From Candidatus Dechloromonas phosphorivorans (lineage in GTDB: Bacteria; Pseudomonadota; Gammaproteobacteria; Burkholderiales; Rhodocyclaceae), in NCBI GenBank assembly GCA_016714975.1, contig JADKBR010000011.1:62001-126000 (forward strand): DNA of 64,000 nucleotides, written 5' to 3'. Positions 7,778 to 16,067 of the stretch are shown piece by piece (position 1 is the stretch's first letter; the number at the start of each line of letters is the position of its first letter). A program made the position numbers and the translations under genes. The notes under the pieces were generated by a model. The model was not told where the DNA came from, ran no database searches, and saw nothing but the letters and a program-made list of their open reading frames with translations.

Positions 7778-9928
7778 ATGTTTAATACCGTGAAAAAGAC
7801 CTTCGCCTATGGCGACCATCAAGTCACCATCGAAACCGGCGAAATCGCCCGTCAGGCTGGCGGTGCCGTGCTGGTGTCGATGGAAGAAACCGTGGTGCTG
7901 GTCACTGTTGTGGCTGCCAAGAACGCCAAGCCGGGTCAGGATTTCTTTCCGCTGACCGTTGATTACCAGGAAAAGACCTACGCTGCCGGCCGTATCCCCG
8001 GTGGCTTCTTCAAGCGCGAAGGCCGTCCCTCGGAAAAGGAGATACTGACCTGCCGCCTGATCGATCGCCCTATTCGTCCGCTGTTCCCCGATGGTTTCTA
8101 CAATGAGGTTCAGGTCATCGCGACAGTGATGTCGCTGAATCCGGAAGTCGATTCCGACATCCCGGCCCTGCTTGGTGCCTCCGCTGCGCTGGCAATTTCC
8201 GGCGTGCCGTTCAACGGTCCGGTGGGTGCGGCTCGCGTCGGCTACATCAACGGCCAGTATGTGCTGTGCCCGACGATGAGCCAGCTCAAGGAGAGCCAGC
8301 TCGATCTCGTCGTCGCCGGTACCGAATCCGCCGTGCTGATGGTCGAATCCGAATGTGATCAACTGTCCGAGGAAGTCATGCTGGGCGCCGTGGTTTTCGG
8401 TCACACCGAGTCGCGGAAGGCGATCAACGCCATCAACGAGCTCGTCGAAGAGGCCGGCAAGCCCGAGTGGGACTGGACTCCGGCGGCGAAGAACGAGCCG
8501 CTGATCGCCAGGGTGCATGAGCTCGCCAAGCCCGAGTTCGAGGCCGCCTACAACATCACGGTCAAGCAGACGCGGACCCAGGCAATCAAGGATATTTACG
8601 CCCGAGTCATCGCCGCCGTCAGCGAAGGCGTCGAGAACCCGCCGTCGGGCGGCGAGGTCATGGACATCATGTTCGCCCTTGAAGGCGAAATCGTGCGCGG
8701 TCGCATCCTGTCGGGCGCGCCGCGCATCGACGGCCGCGATACGCGCACCGTGCGTCCGATCACCATGCGTTCGGGCGTCCTGCCGCGCACCCACGGTTCC
8801 GCGCTGTTTACCCGTGGCGAAACCCAGGCTCTGGCAGTTGCCACGCTCGGCACCAACCGCGACGAGCAGATCATCGACGCGCTGGCCGGCGAATACCGCG
8901 ACCGTTTCATGCTGCACTACAACATGCCGCCGTTCGCGACGGGTGAAACTGGGCGCGTCGGTTCGCCGAAGCGTCGCGAAATCGGTCACGGCCGCCTCGC
9001 CAAGCGCGCGCTGCTCGCCGTGCTGCCGAAGCCGGAAGACTTCTCCTACTCGATGCGTCTGGTGTCGGAAATCACCGAATCCAATGGCTCTTCCTCGATG
9101 GCTTCCGTTTGTGGTGGCTGTCTGGCGCTGCTCGATGCCGGCGTGCCGCTCAAGGCGCACGTCGCCGGTATTGCCATGGGCCTGATCAAGGACGGCAACC
9201 GTTTTGCCGTGCTGACCGACATCCTCGGCGACGAAGATCACCTCGGTGACATGGACTTCAAGGTAGCCGGCACGACCGCCGGCATCACCGCCTTGCAGAT
9301 GGACATCAAGATCCAGGGCATCACCAAGGAAATCATGAAAGTGGCGCTGGCGCAGGCTCGGGAAGCCCGCCTGCACATCCTTGGCCTGATGCAGTCGTCG
9401 GCGGCCGGCCCGCGTGAAGAAATGTCGGCCTACGCACCGCGTCTCTACACCTTCAAGATCAATCCCGAGAAGATTCGTGACGTGATCGGCAAGGGTGGCG
9501 CCGTCATTCGTGCGCTGACCGAAGAAACCGGCACCACGATCGACATCCAGGACGACGGCACGATCACAATCGCCGCCACCAGTGCCGAAGCCGCCGCCGT
9601 GGCGCGTGGCCGTATCGATGCCATCACGGCGGAAGTCGAGATCGGCAAGATCTACCAGGGCACCGTGCTCAAGATTCTTGATTTCGGCGCCATCGTCTCG
9701 GTGCTGCCGGGCAAGGATGGTCTGCTGCACATCTCCCAGATTGCCCAGGAGCGCGTTGCCAAGGTCGAGGACTACGTGAAGGAAGGCCAGGTCGTGCGCG
9801 TCAAGGTCCTGGAAACCGACGATCGCGGTCGCGTCAAGCTGTCGATGAAGGCGGCGGCGGCCGACGATGCTGCCGCCCGGCCGGCGGCAGCGCCGCAAGC
9901 TACGGCGCAGGACGAGACCGCGGGGTAG
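7778..9928 (+). CDS. pnp: Polyribonucleotide nucleotidyltransferase (PNPase)
   Basis: A 716-residue 3'-5' phosphorolytic exoribonuclease and degradosome component. Two RNase PH domains (about 10-140 and 310-450, the second with FMLHYNMPPF and GRVGSPKRREIGHG) are joined by a helical segment; a KH domain (~555-615, IRDVIGKGGAVI) and an S1 domain (~620-690) follow, then an Ala-rich tail. AAAGGAAA precedes the ATG. In E. coli pnp is controlled by RNase III and its own product through the 5' leader; the 50 bp after the upstream hairpin could hold such a leader. Confidence 0.98.
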   Translation: MFNTVKKTFAYGDHQVTIETGEIARQAGGAVLVSMEETVVLVTVVAAKNAKPGQDFFPLTVDYQEKTYAAGRIPGGFFKREGRPSEKEILTCRLIDRPIRPLFPDGFYNEVQVIATVMSLNPEVDSDIPALLGASAALAISGVPFNGPVGAARVGYINGQYVLCPTMSQLKESQLDLVVAGTESAVLMVESECDQLSEEVMLGAVVFGHTESRKAINAINELVEEAGKPEWDWTPAAKNEPLIARVHELAKPEFEAAYNITVKQTRTQAIKDIYARVIAAVSEGVENPPSGGEVMDIMFALEGEIVRGRILSGAPRIDGRDTRTVRPITMRSGVLPRTHGSALFTRGETQALAVATLGTNRDEQIIDALAGEYRDRFMLHYNMPPFATGETGRVGSPKRREIGHGRLAKRALLAVLPKPEDFSYSMRLVSEITESNGSSSMASVCGGCLALLDAGVPLKAHVAGIAMGLIKDGNRFAVLTDILGDEDHLGDMDFKVAGTTAGITALQMDIKIQGITKEIMKVALAQAREARLHILGLMQSSAAGPREEMSAYAPRLYTFKINPEKIRDVIGKGGAVIRALTEETGTTIDIQDDGTITIAATSAEAAAVARGRIDAITAEVEIGKIYQGTVLKILDFGAIVSVLPGKDGLLHISQIAQERVAKVEDYVKEGQVVRVKVLETDDRGRVKLSMKAAAADDAAARPAAAPQATAQDETAG

Positions 9929-9955
9929 TCTCGTCAGTTGTTGGAAACAAAGCAG

Positions 9956-9982
9956 AAAGGGCGCCGGAAGGCGCCCTTTCAT
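9956..9982 (+). terminator. Intrinsic terminator after pnp
   Basis: A perfect 10-bp stem (9956-9965 with 9970-9979) capped by a GGAA tetraloop closes on AAA/TTT pairs and is followed by a T-rich stretch. It lies 28 bp after the pnp stop and ends the large translation/RNA operon. Confidence 0.85.
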
Positions 9983-10099
9983 TTCTGCATCATTCTGAAC
10001 GTCGACCGCGACATGTCTTGAGGGATGCCGTCCCCGGCGTTTTGGGGAACTGGCGACAATTGCCGCGGGTCGCCGGGCGCAGCAGGACAGATTCGCGAA

Positions 10100-10525
10100 T
10101 TACTTCGCCATCTGCCTTTCCTTCATCTCGTCCAGCGTCTTGCAATCGATGCACAGTCGCGCCGTTGGACGTGCTTCAAGGCGCTTGATGCCAATCTCGA
10201 CCCCACACTTGTCGCAAAAACCGTAGTCTCCGCCCTCGATGCGCGCCAGCGTCTCGTTGATCTTCTTGATCAGCTTGCGCTCGCGGTCCCGGTTGCGCAA
10301 TTCAATGGCGATATCGGTTTCCTGGCTGGCCCGGTCATTGGGATCGGCAAACACCGTCGCCTCGTCCTGCATGGTGTGAACCGTGCGGTCGATGTCCTCG
10401 CTCAGTTCCAGTTTGAGCGTCTCGAGAATCTTGCGGAAATGCGCGAGCTGCCTGGTGCTCATGTACTCCTCCCCGGCCTTCGGCTCATACGGCGGGAAAT
10501 GTTTGTGCAATAGATCTTCAGCCAT
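10100..10525 (-). CDS. dksA: RNA polymerase-binding transcription factor DksA
   Basis: A 141-residue secondary-channel regulator that works with ppGpp in the stringent response. A central coiled coil carries the acidic tip DPNDRASQETD, equivalent to the essential Asp residues of E. coli DksA, followed by a four-cysteine zinc finger (CDKC near residue 110 and CIDC near 130). Length is close to E. coli DksA (151). It is alone on the minus strand between pnp and two tRNA genes. Confidence 0.97.
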   Translation of the reverse strand: MAEDLLHKHFPPYEPKAGEEYMSTRQLAHFRKILETLKLELSEDIDRTVHTMQDEATVFADPNDRASQETDIAIELRNRDRERKLIKKINETLARIEGGDYGFCDKCGVEIGIKRLEARPTARLCIDCKTLDEMKERQMAK

Positions 10526-10665
10526 GTTGCTTGTGCGTCCCAGTGACGAAAAATACGCTTAGATATCAGAAAGTCGGGCGTCCTGCAAGGGAAGTTTCTT
10601 GCGCGAATATAGGCCTTTGATCTGGTGCGGGTTTCCGGGGGATGTTAGAATTCATTTCCTCGTGT

Positions 10666-10742
10666 CGGGGCGTAGCGCAGCCTGGTAGCGCATCTGCTTT
10701 GGGAGCAGAGGGTCGAGAGTTCGAATCCCTCCGCCCCGACCA
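10666..10742 (+). tRNA. tRNA-Pro (TGG anticodon)
   Basis: A 77-nt cloverleaf with acceptor stem CGGGGCG/CGCCCCG, a D arm, an anticodon stem TCTGC/GCAGA enclosing loop TTTGGGA (anticodon TGG), a TTCGAAT T-loop and encoded CCA. Confidence 0.95.
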
Positions 10743-10764
10743 ATTCCTTCTTGTCTTGCCCTCG

Positions 10765-10841
10765 GTGCCCGTAGCTCAACTGGATAGAGCAGCTGCCTTC
10801 TAAGCAGCAGGTCGGGGGTTCGAGTCCCTCCGGGCACGCCA
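10765..10841 (+). tRNA. tRNA-Arg (TCT anticodon)
   Basis: A 77-nt cloverleaf with acceptor stem GTGCCCG/CGGGCAC, anticodon stem GCTGC/GCAGC around loop CTTCTAA (anticodon TCT), a TTCGAGT T-loop, discriminator G and encoded CCA. It is 22 bp after tRNA-Pro and probably cotranscribed. Confidence 0.95.
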
Positions 10842-11067
10842 TAACATCAGCCAGGTGCACGGCTTTCTTGTTTTGGTTCATGGCTTCGCCTGACCGTGCC
10901 AGCGGGTCTGCAAGTTCGCTGCATGCGGGTGAAAAGTGGAGGGTTTCGACTCGTGGGACGAAAAATGGCATGCCGCTTCAATTGTCGATCGAATACCTGA
11001 CGGCTCATCTAGCGCCAAGTCTGGACAACGCGCAGTGAGTTCTTCCCGCGACCGCAACGAATGAAGT

Positions 11068-12597
11068 TTAGAAGGGTTCGTACCCGAAGGCGGTGACGAA
11101 AGGCTCCAGGATTGTTGCAACTGGCTTGAACTCTGATTCGAAGTGTCGCCAGCGGGCAACCGATGAAGAATACAGAGGTTGTACAACCTGGCCGCGACTG
11201 GGCGTTGAGATTGCCTTTCGTGCCGCATGCTCATGGAAATTGGCCACAGCCGGATCCCACGAGACACCAAGAAAGGTGAATACCTGCTGGAATGTCGGCT
11301 CGAACTTTTCCACGGCATCCTCATAGCGGAACTCGATGAAACGGAGGGTGAGCAGAGGCTTGATGTGCATCCACCAGTTCATTACCTGGGCGTAGAAGCG
11401 CGCCGTTTCTTCCAGACTTTGCAGATGGACCGTCGCCGGTGTCGGCACCATCAACTGCATCAGGCAACTCAGGCACACATCGCGCGGATCCCGCAGGACG
11501 AAGATCACTTTTGCATCCGGGAAGATGCAATTGATCAGACCCAGATCCACGGTGTTGAGCGTGAATTTGTCGACGAAGTGCCGTTGGCCGACAGTGTCAC
11601 CAAAACGGCCCCTGACCTGATTCCAGTAGAAATCACGCAAATGCGCGATTCCCGAGGCATCCAGCTTCCTCAACTTGTCGGCCGTGCTGGCCTCCGAGCG
11701 ATCCATCTGGTGGAGTTCCCGCTGCATGGCCGTCACGAATCCTTGCTCATCGGCGACGAAGACACCTGGGTGCGCATCAAGAACCTCCTGGGTCAGGGTC
11801 GTTCCCGAGCGGAAGAAGCCGATGACGAAAGTTGGCGACGCAGTGTTTTCTGGAAACGCGGTTTTCGCCCAACGTGCGAGGAGTTCCCGATCGAAACCCG
11901 CCGTATTCGCCTTCAGCATCTTCGGTAGCAGCGCGAAATCCTGCCGGCTGTATTCCGGTACCAAGGCAGCAAGTTTGGCCGCCGTTCGCAGATGGGCGAA
12001 AATCCGATTGTATTGGCCCAACTTGTCCAGCACCCTTGCCAGTTCCTTGTGGGCGCGGTAGGCCTCGCGCGGATTCGAGGTGCCACGCAGCACCTTTTCG
12101 AGGCGATCCTTCGCCACCTCATTCTGGCCGGCGTCAGCCTCGAGGCTGGCTACGAAGACTGCCATCATGGTGTTGGCTGGGGCGATCTCAAGGGCTCTCC
12201 GACCGGCGTTGAGGGCTTCGGTCTTCTTGTTTAACTGGGCATATGTGGCAGCCAACTGCTGCCATCCCCTGAACTCCGCGCCATTGATCGTCACTGCCTG
12301 AACGCCAAGCTCAAGGGCAGCCGTGAGATCGTTCCACTGCTGGAGTTGTGCGATGATCTCGAGCACCAGGGCAATCTCCTTGCTGGCCTGCGATTCTTTC
12401 AGCAGCAACAGCCCCCCTTCGCGCAGGCGAGCGCACCCCTCGTGGTGCCGACCGATGCTGCACAGGCATTGCCCCAGCCAGGTCATCGCCTGAGCGTCCT
12501 CGGGATTCTCCTCCAACGCCTTCTCGAACCATTGTGCGGCGACTGCGGGATCGCGGGCTTTGACGGCCGCGTAGCCGCGCTGCGTGAAGTCGTTCAT
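11068..12597 (-). CDS. TPR-repeat sulfotransferase family protein
   Basis: A 509-residue protein with two parts. Residues 1 to about 230 are tetratricopeptide-like repeats (e.g. QWFEKALEENPEDAQAMTWLG). The C-terminal half is a PAPS-dependent sulfotransferase domain: SPTFVIGFFRSGTTLTQEVLD is the 5'-phosphosulfate-binding loop and VIFVLRDPRDVCLSC the 3'-phosphate-binding motif. No signal peptide or membrane segment is seen, so it is probably cytoplasmic. ATG 12597 follows GGGAAGA; an upstream in-frame extension lacks a ribosome site. It is divergent from the APS kinase, whose product PAPS is its expected donor. The acceptor is unknown; lipids, glycans or proteins are all possible. Confidence 0.85.
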   Translation of the reverse strand: MNDFTQRGYAAVKARDPAVAAQWFEKALEENPEDAQAMTWLGQCLCSIGRHHEGCARLREGGLLLLKESQASKEIALVLEIIAQLQQWNDLTAALELGVQAVTINGAEFRGWQQLAATYAQLNKKTEALNAGRRALEIAPANTMMAVFVASLEADAGQNEVAKDRLEKVLRGTSNPREAYRAHKELARVLDKLGQYNRIFAHLRTAAKLAALVPEYSRQDFALLPKMLKANTAGFDRELLARWAKTAFPENTASPTFVIGFFRSGTTLTQEVLDAHPGVFVADEQGFVTAMQRELHQMDRSEASTADKLRKLDASGIAHLRDFYWNQVRGRFGDTVGQRHFVDKFTLNTVDLGLINCIFPDAKVIFVLRDPRDVCLSCLMQLMVPTPATVHLQSLEETARFYAQVMNWWMHIKPLLTLRFIEFRYEDAVEKFEPTFQQVFTFLGVSWDPAVANFHEHAARKAISTPSRGQVVQPLYSSSVARWRHFESEFKPVATILEPFVTAFGYEPF

Positions 12598-12832
12598 CTT
12601 TTCTTCCCAATAAGAATTCAGGCCAGCACGCGGCGCTGTTGTTAAACCAGTCGGGTGACCAGAGCCAGGTTGCATCCTGACCGATTGTAACTGAAAAGCT
12701 GTTGCTGACACTTCACGTGCCGGTCGCAATCGATGACTCGCGCAAGGCGGTCTTCCGGGCTGGTCTGGCCGCTGTCCGGGCGATCAGTGTCGCGTCTGTG
12801 GCAGAATGTGGCCTCCGGAATGGAGCTTGCCA

Positions 12833-13417
12833 ATGACCAAGGAAGACCAGAACATTCATCCCGATGACAGCGCCCGCCTGATGGAGCGACGTCCCCATGT
12901 CATCTGGTTCACCGGGTTGTCGGGTGCCGGCAAGTCGACTCTGGCCAATCTGCTTGATCGGCGCTTGCGCACCCGAGGGATACACAGTTTCGTGCTGGAC
13001 GGTGATCTGTTGCGGACCGGCCTCAATCGTGACCTCGGGTTTTCCGACGCCGATCGCAGCGAGAACATTCGCCGTGCGGCAGAGGTGGCTCGCCTGATGG
13101 CGGATGCCGGCCTGGTCGTGCTGGTCGCCTTCATTTCCCCGTTTCGTCGCGACCGTGATGCCGCTCGCGCCCTCTTTGCCGCCGGGCAGTTCAGCGAAGT
13201 GTTTCTCGACACGCCGCTGGCCATTGCCGAACAGCGGGATCCCAAGGGGCTCTATGCCCGCGCCCGACGCGGCGAGATTCCGCAATTTACCGGAATCGAC
13301 TCGCCCTACGAGGCGCCCGCATCACCGGAGTTGCGCATCGATACGGCGACATGCACGGTCGACGAGGCGCTGGAGCTGTTGATGCAGCACATCGTGGTGC
13401 AAGTCGAGCGCCCATAG
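12833..13417 (+). CDS. cysC: Adenylyl-sulfate kinase (APS kinase)
   Basis: A 194-residue kinase that phosphorylates APS to PAPS. The P-loop GLSGAGKST (residues ~28-36), DGDLLRTGLNRDLGFS (APS binding), AFISPFRRDRD and the KGLYARARRGEIPQFTGID segment are classic CysC features. The start at 12833 follows GGAG at a good distance. It is a stand-alone kinase without an ATP sulfurylase or CysN next to it. Its position between two sulfotransferase genes suggests that PAPS is made here as a sulfate donor rather than only for sulfate assimilation. Confidence 0.93.
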   Translation: MTKEDQNIHPDDSARLMERRPHVIWFTGLSGAGKSTLANLLDRRLRTRGIHSFVLDGDLLRTGLNRDLGFSDADRSENIRRAAEVARLMADAGLVVLVAFISPFRRDRDAARALFAAGQFSEVFLDTPLAIAEQRDPKGLYARARRGEIPQFTGIDSPYEAPASPELRIDTATCTVDEALELLMQHIVVQVERP

Positions 13418-13725
13418 CCAGCGCAATCGGCTGAACCGGGCGCGGCGGCGCCAGCCAGAAGCACCGGTCTAGAGCGGGCAAGCCGCTGCCCACGGTTCAG
13501 CATGACGGTCCGGGGCCTCGGCGCGCCCGGTTGACGACAGGTTGTTCCAGCGAGTCGGCGGCCAGGAGAGGAATTTTCGGCAATGATGTGCCGCCCCTTG
13601 TGGTGGTGTCGCTGCACCCCGAGGGCCGGGTGCTTCCGCACTCGAGCGTCCGCGACTGATTCTTGGGGTGCGCTGAGCCGGGAAGTGTCGATTTTTTTTA
13701 CAGTGGATGACTGTCAGGAACGATA
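13418..13725. other. Non-coding spacer between cysC and the PEP-CTERM gene
   Basis: About 310 bp with no ORF of coding character on either strand and no recognisable RNA. A run of eight T residues lies near 13692-13699. I see no complete terminator. Confidence 0.5.
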
Positions 13726-13765
13726 GAAAACTTTAAGTAACTGATTAAAAGCGATTTAAGTTTTC
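13726..13765. repeat. 8-bp inverted repeat abutting the sigma-54 promoter
   Basis: GAAAACTT (13726-13733) and AAGTTTTC (13758-13765) form a perfect inverted repeat with a 24-bp AT-rich spacer, ending directly at the -24 element. It could be a binding site for a regulator such as PrsR, although enhancer sites are usually further upstream. Function is inference. Confidence 0.45.
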
Positions 13766-13781
13766 TGGCACGGATGTCGCT
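13766..13781 (+). promoter_or_regulatory. Sigma-54 (-24/-12) promoter of the PEP-CTERM gene
   Basis: TGGCACG, four bases, then TCGCT, with exact GG-N10-GC spacing (GG 13767-13768, GC 13779-13780). It matches the sigma-54 consensus (TGGCACG-N4-TTGCW) except for one T to C. It lies 70 bp before the PEP-CTERM ATG. A sigma-54 activator of the PEP-CTERM type (PrsR) is encoded at 27964-29319, so the promoter has a plausible regulator in the same locus. Confidence 0.8.
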
Positions 13782-13850
13782 TATATCTGGCCGTGGCGAA
13801 GATTTCTGGAAAACGCCCGATTCCATGTTCCTTACTTGATGGAGAGTAAA

Positions 13851-14609
13851 ATGAAAAAGACTGCAATATTCTTGGCGATCTCGGCCATGGCCGCTACGCC
13901 GGCCTTCGCGGCCGGGTTCGTCAACGGTGGCTTCGAGACGGGCGACCTCTCTGGTTGGACCCAAGGCGGTGGCTCTTGGAGTGACCCCATTAACTTTCCG
14001 GCGCCTGTCAATCCATCGAACTACGTTGGTGGCACCCCCAACAACACGGTGACGAATGCCGGCGTCGACCCCATTACCGGTGCCAGCACGGTCTATAGCG
14101 GCGCCCACTCGGTGCGGGTGAATGACAGCATCAACAACTATTCGGTGTCGACCCTTAGCCAGTCGGTGGTGAACTACACGAACAACAGCATCTTCTTCGC
14201 GTGGAACGCTGTGCTCGAGGCCTCCCATGAACTGACCGATTCCGACTACTTCTCGCTGACACTGCGTGATGACACTGCCGGTACGGACATTGTTAGCCGT
14301 GGCTACAGCTCTGCCGGCTCGATCGGCGGCGGCACCACAGGCGTGACCTGGACGCCGAAGGGGAATTGGTTCACCAGCGGCTGGGTCGTCGAGAGCATCG
14401 ACCTCGTCGCCCTCAATGCGGTTGGTCATAACTTCACCCTGACCGTGCTGGCTTCCGACTGCCCGTACAGCGGCCACGCCGGTTACGCGTATCTCGACGG
14501 CTTCGGTAGCGTCATTCCGCCCGTCACCGTGCCTGAACCCGCTTCCCTGGCGCTGCTCGGCATTGGCCTGTTTGGTCTGGCCGCCAGCCGTCGTCGCAAG
14601 GCCGCCTGA
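13851..14609 (+). CDS. PEP-CTERM sorting domain-containing protein
   Basis: A 252-residue exported protein. Residues 1-21 are a Sec signal peptide (MKKTAIFLAISAMAATPAFA). The mature part begins with GFVNGGFETGDLSGWTQGGG, resembling beta-sandwich extracellular domains of this group, and is rich in Asn, Thr and Ser. The C-terminus is a standard sorting signal: VPEPASLALLG, a short hydrophobic helix, then a basic tail (SRRRKAA). Such proteins are processed by exosortase and tied to exopolysaccharide secretion. GGAGAG precedes ATG 13851. It is monocistronic: a sigma-54 promoter upstream and a strong terminator downstream. Confidence 0.92.
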   Translation: MKKTAIFLAISAMAATPAFAAGFVNGGFETGDLSGWTQGGGSWSDPINFPAPVNPSNYVGGTPNNTVTNAGVDPITGASTVYSGAHSVRVNDSINNYSVSTLSQSVVNYTNNSIFFAWNAVLEASHELTDSDYFSLTLRDDTAGTDIVSRGYSSAGSIGGGTTGVTWTPKGNWFTSGWVVESIDLVALNAVGHNFTLTVLASDCPYSGHAGYAYLDGFGSVIPPVTVPEPASLALLGIGLFGLAASRRRKAA

Positions 14610-14631
14610 ACCATCGCGGTCGCAATCCAGG

Positions 14632-14660
14632 AACGGCGGCCTGCGGGCCGCCGTTTTTTG
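14632..14660 (+). terminator. Intrinsic terminator after the PEP-CTERM gene
   Basis: A perfect 10-bp stem (14632-14641 with 14646-14655) with a TGCG loop is followed by six T residues. Nearly the same hairpin recurs at 15995-16024. Confidence 0.88.
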
Positions 14661-14772
14661 TTGTGCCGGCTACCGGGCGGAATTCGTCAGCGCCGCTGTG
14701 ACGGGCGGCTAGCCGGTTATTGTCTGCTCAGCCGGCTTCAGTTCCGGGGCCGGATGGTGTAAAGGGGAGCGC

Positions 14773-15552
14773 ATGGGCTTTTTTCAGTGGTGGGTTCTCG
14801 CGGTCTTGTTGCTGCTCGCGCCGATCCCCGGCGCGTTCGCCGACGGGGCCTGGAAGGCCGATGTGCCCAGGGCGCAGGCGGCGTTCGAGAAGGAAACCGG
14901 CCAGCCGCTGCGGCCCGGGCATCGGGTCGAGCCGACGGTGTTTCCCGGCTACTACGCGGTACGCTCCGGTGCGGTCGGGGCGCCTTCGGCGTATTTTCGC
15001 GAGGACATGGTGTGGACGGCCAATGTCAGGGCGGCGGGCTGGACCATCGGTTCGGCGACTGAAAGCAGCCCCGAGGGCCGCATCCGCTGGCTGAAGGAGC
15101 AGGTCAGACAGCTGCCGCTGGAGCGCCTGATTCTGGTGAAGCGCAGCAAACCGCCGGTAGCGGTGATCTGGTCGGCGCCGGACTGTCCGTTCTGCCGTCG
15201 CCTCGAGGAGGCGCTCGAGCAGGAAGGCGTATCGGCCTACGTGGCGCCTGTCGGCCTCTCGGAGGAGGGCTATCAGCGCGCCGCCGCGGCGTATTGCAGC
15301 AACGATCCCGGCAAGGCGTGGTCGGCGGCAATGCTCGGCAAACCCGCGGCCGGCCCGCCGCGGCCGGGATGCACCTACCCGCGCGACATGCTGGGCGACA
15401 TCGGCTTCTTTTTCGGGCAAGGTCGTCTGGCGACGCCGATCGTGGTCTTCGCCGACGGCTCCACGGTGACCGGCTGGGACGACCAGCGCGCACGTGCCCG
15501 TCTGCGCGAAAAGATCGCGCAGCAGATCTATTTTCCGCTCCGCGAAAGATAG
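14773..15552 (+). CDS. Periplasmic thioredoxin-fold (DsbC-like) thiol:disulfide protein
   Basis: A 259-residue protein with an N-terminal signal peptide (hydrophobic residues ~5-20, GAFA/DG cleavage region). An N-terminal domain of about 110 residues has no clear match; the C-terminal part is a thioredoxin fold with the active-site motif DCPFCRR (residues ~136-142) and a cis-proline region ATPIVVF (~219). CPFC and a separate N-terminal domain resemble DsbC/DsbG-type isomerases, but the canonical dimerisation domain is not evident. A second Cys pair occurs near CSND and GCTY. It may assist folding of exported proteins; the target is unknown. Confidence 0.7.
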   Translation: MGFFQWWVLAVLLLLAPIPGAFADGAWKADVPRAQAAFEKETGQPLRPGHRVEPTVFPGYYAVRSGAVGAPSAYFREDMVWTANVRAAGWTIGSATESSPEGRIRWLKEQVRQLPLERLILVKRSKPPVAVIWSAPDCPFCRRLEEALEQEGVSAYVAPVGLSEEGYQRAAAAYCSNDPGKAWSAAMLGKPAAGPPRPGCTYPRDMLGDIGFFFGQGRLATPIVVFADGSTVTGWDDQRARARLREKIAQQIYFPLRER

Positions 15553-15560
15553 CCCGCACA

Positions 15561-15905
15561 CGTTTCCCAGCGGCGACTGATCCCGTCGCCTAAGGGCGCC
15601 AAAGGTCTGTTCGGCCCCCGGCGCAAGCTCGACCGTCGTGCGCAGAGTCGCAATGGCTTCAGGCTGCTTTCCTGCCATGGCTTGAGCCATACCCAGGGCA
15701 TACAGTGTTTGCGGGCTGTTTGGCGCCAGTTCGGCGGCCTTGGCGGCATTCTTCATCGCATCGGCTTGTCTTGCCTCAAACTGCGCCTAGGCAAATTCGT
15801 TGAGTACGACAGGATTTTGCGGAATTTTGTCGGCGATTATTGCGGTCGCCCGAACGCGTCGGCTCGGATGCTCTCGGCGGACCACCTCGAAATGGCGGCA
15901 ATGCG
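15561..15905 (-). pseudogene. Decayed TPR-repeat gene (PrsT-like C-terminal region)
   Basis: In one minus-strand frame the sequence reads IADKIPQNPVVLNEFA, an in-frame TAG at about 15788, then AQFEARQADAMKNAAKAAE and further typical TPR residues to about 15561, where homology stops. The stop replaces the Trp expected in the pattern LN-LAWA seen in PrsT at 25166-27937, so a TGG to TAG change is likely. No start codon or ribosome site fits. It is a remnant of a TPR gene of the PEP-CTERM type and shows that this interval has been rearranged. Confidence 0.6.
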
Positions 15906-15994
15906 AAGAAGTGCTGCCTCTCAAGGAGGATGCCGCCATTGACTGCAGTGGCCGACGTGTTTCCGTTGGCCATCCGTTCAGAAGCACTATTGAG

Positions 15995-16024
15995 ACGGCG
16001 ACCTGCGGGTCGCCGTTTGTTTTT
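15995..16024 (+). terminator. Orphan intrinsic terminator
   Basis: A 9-bp stem (15995-16003 with 16008-16016) with a TGCG loop is followed by TTTGTTTTT. No intact plus-strand gene ends just before it. Its loop and stem resemble the terminator after the PEP-CTERM gene, so it may be the remnant of a lost gene of that kind. Confidence 0.7.
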
Positions 16025-16067
16025 GGTGAGATTACAATCGACACTTCTCATTTCAAGGGCGAAGGCG

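Noticed and set aside
7751..9982. Very long open frame antisense to pnp (743 codons).
   Set aside because: It mirrors the codon pattern of pnp, has low-complexity His/Arg/Gly-rich content and no recognisable domain; high GC gives such shadows.
14728..15756. A 342-codon minus-strand gene covering the thioredoxin-fold gene.
   Set aside because: Only its first ~65 codons have TPR similarity (annotated as a pseudogene); the rest is a shadow of the plus-strand gene.
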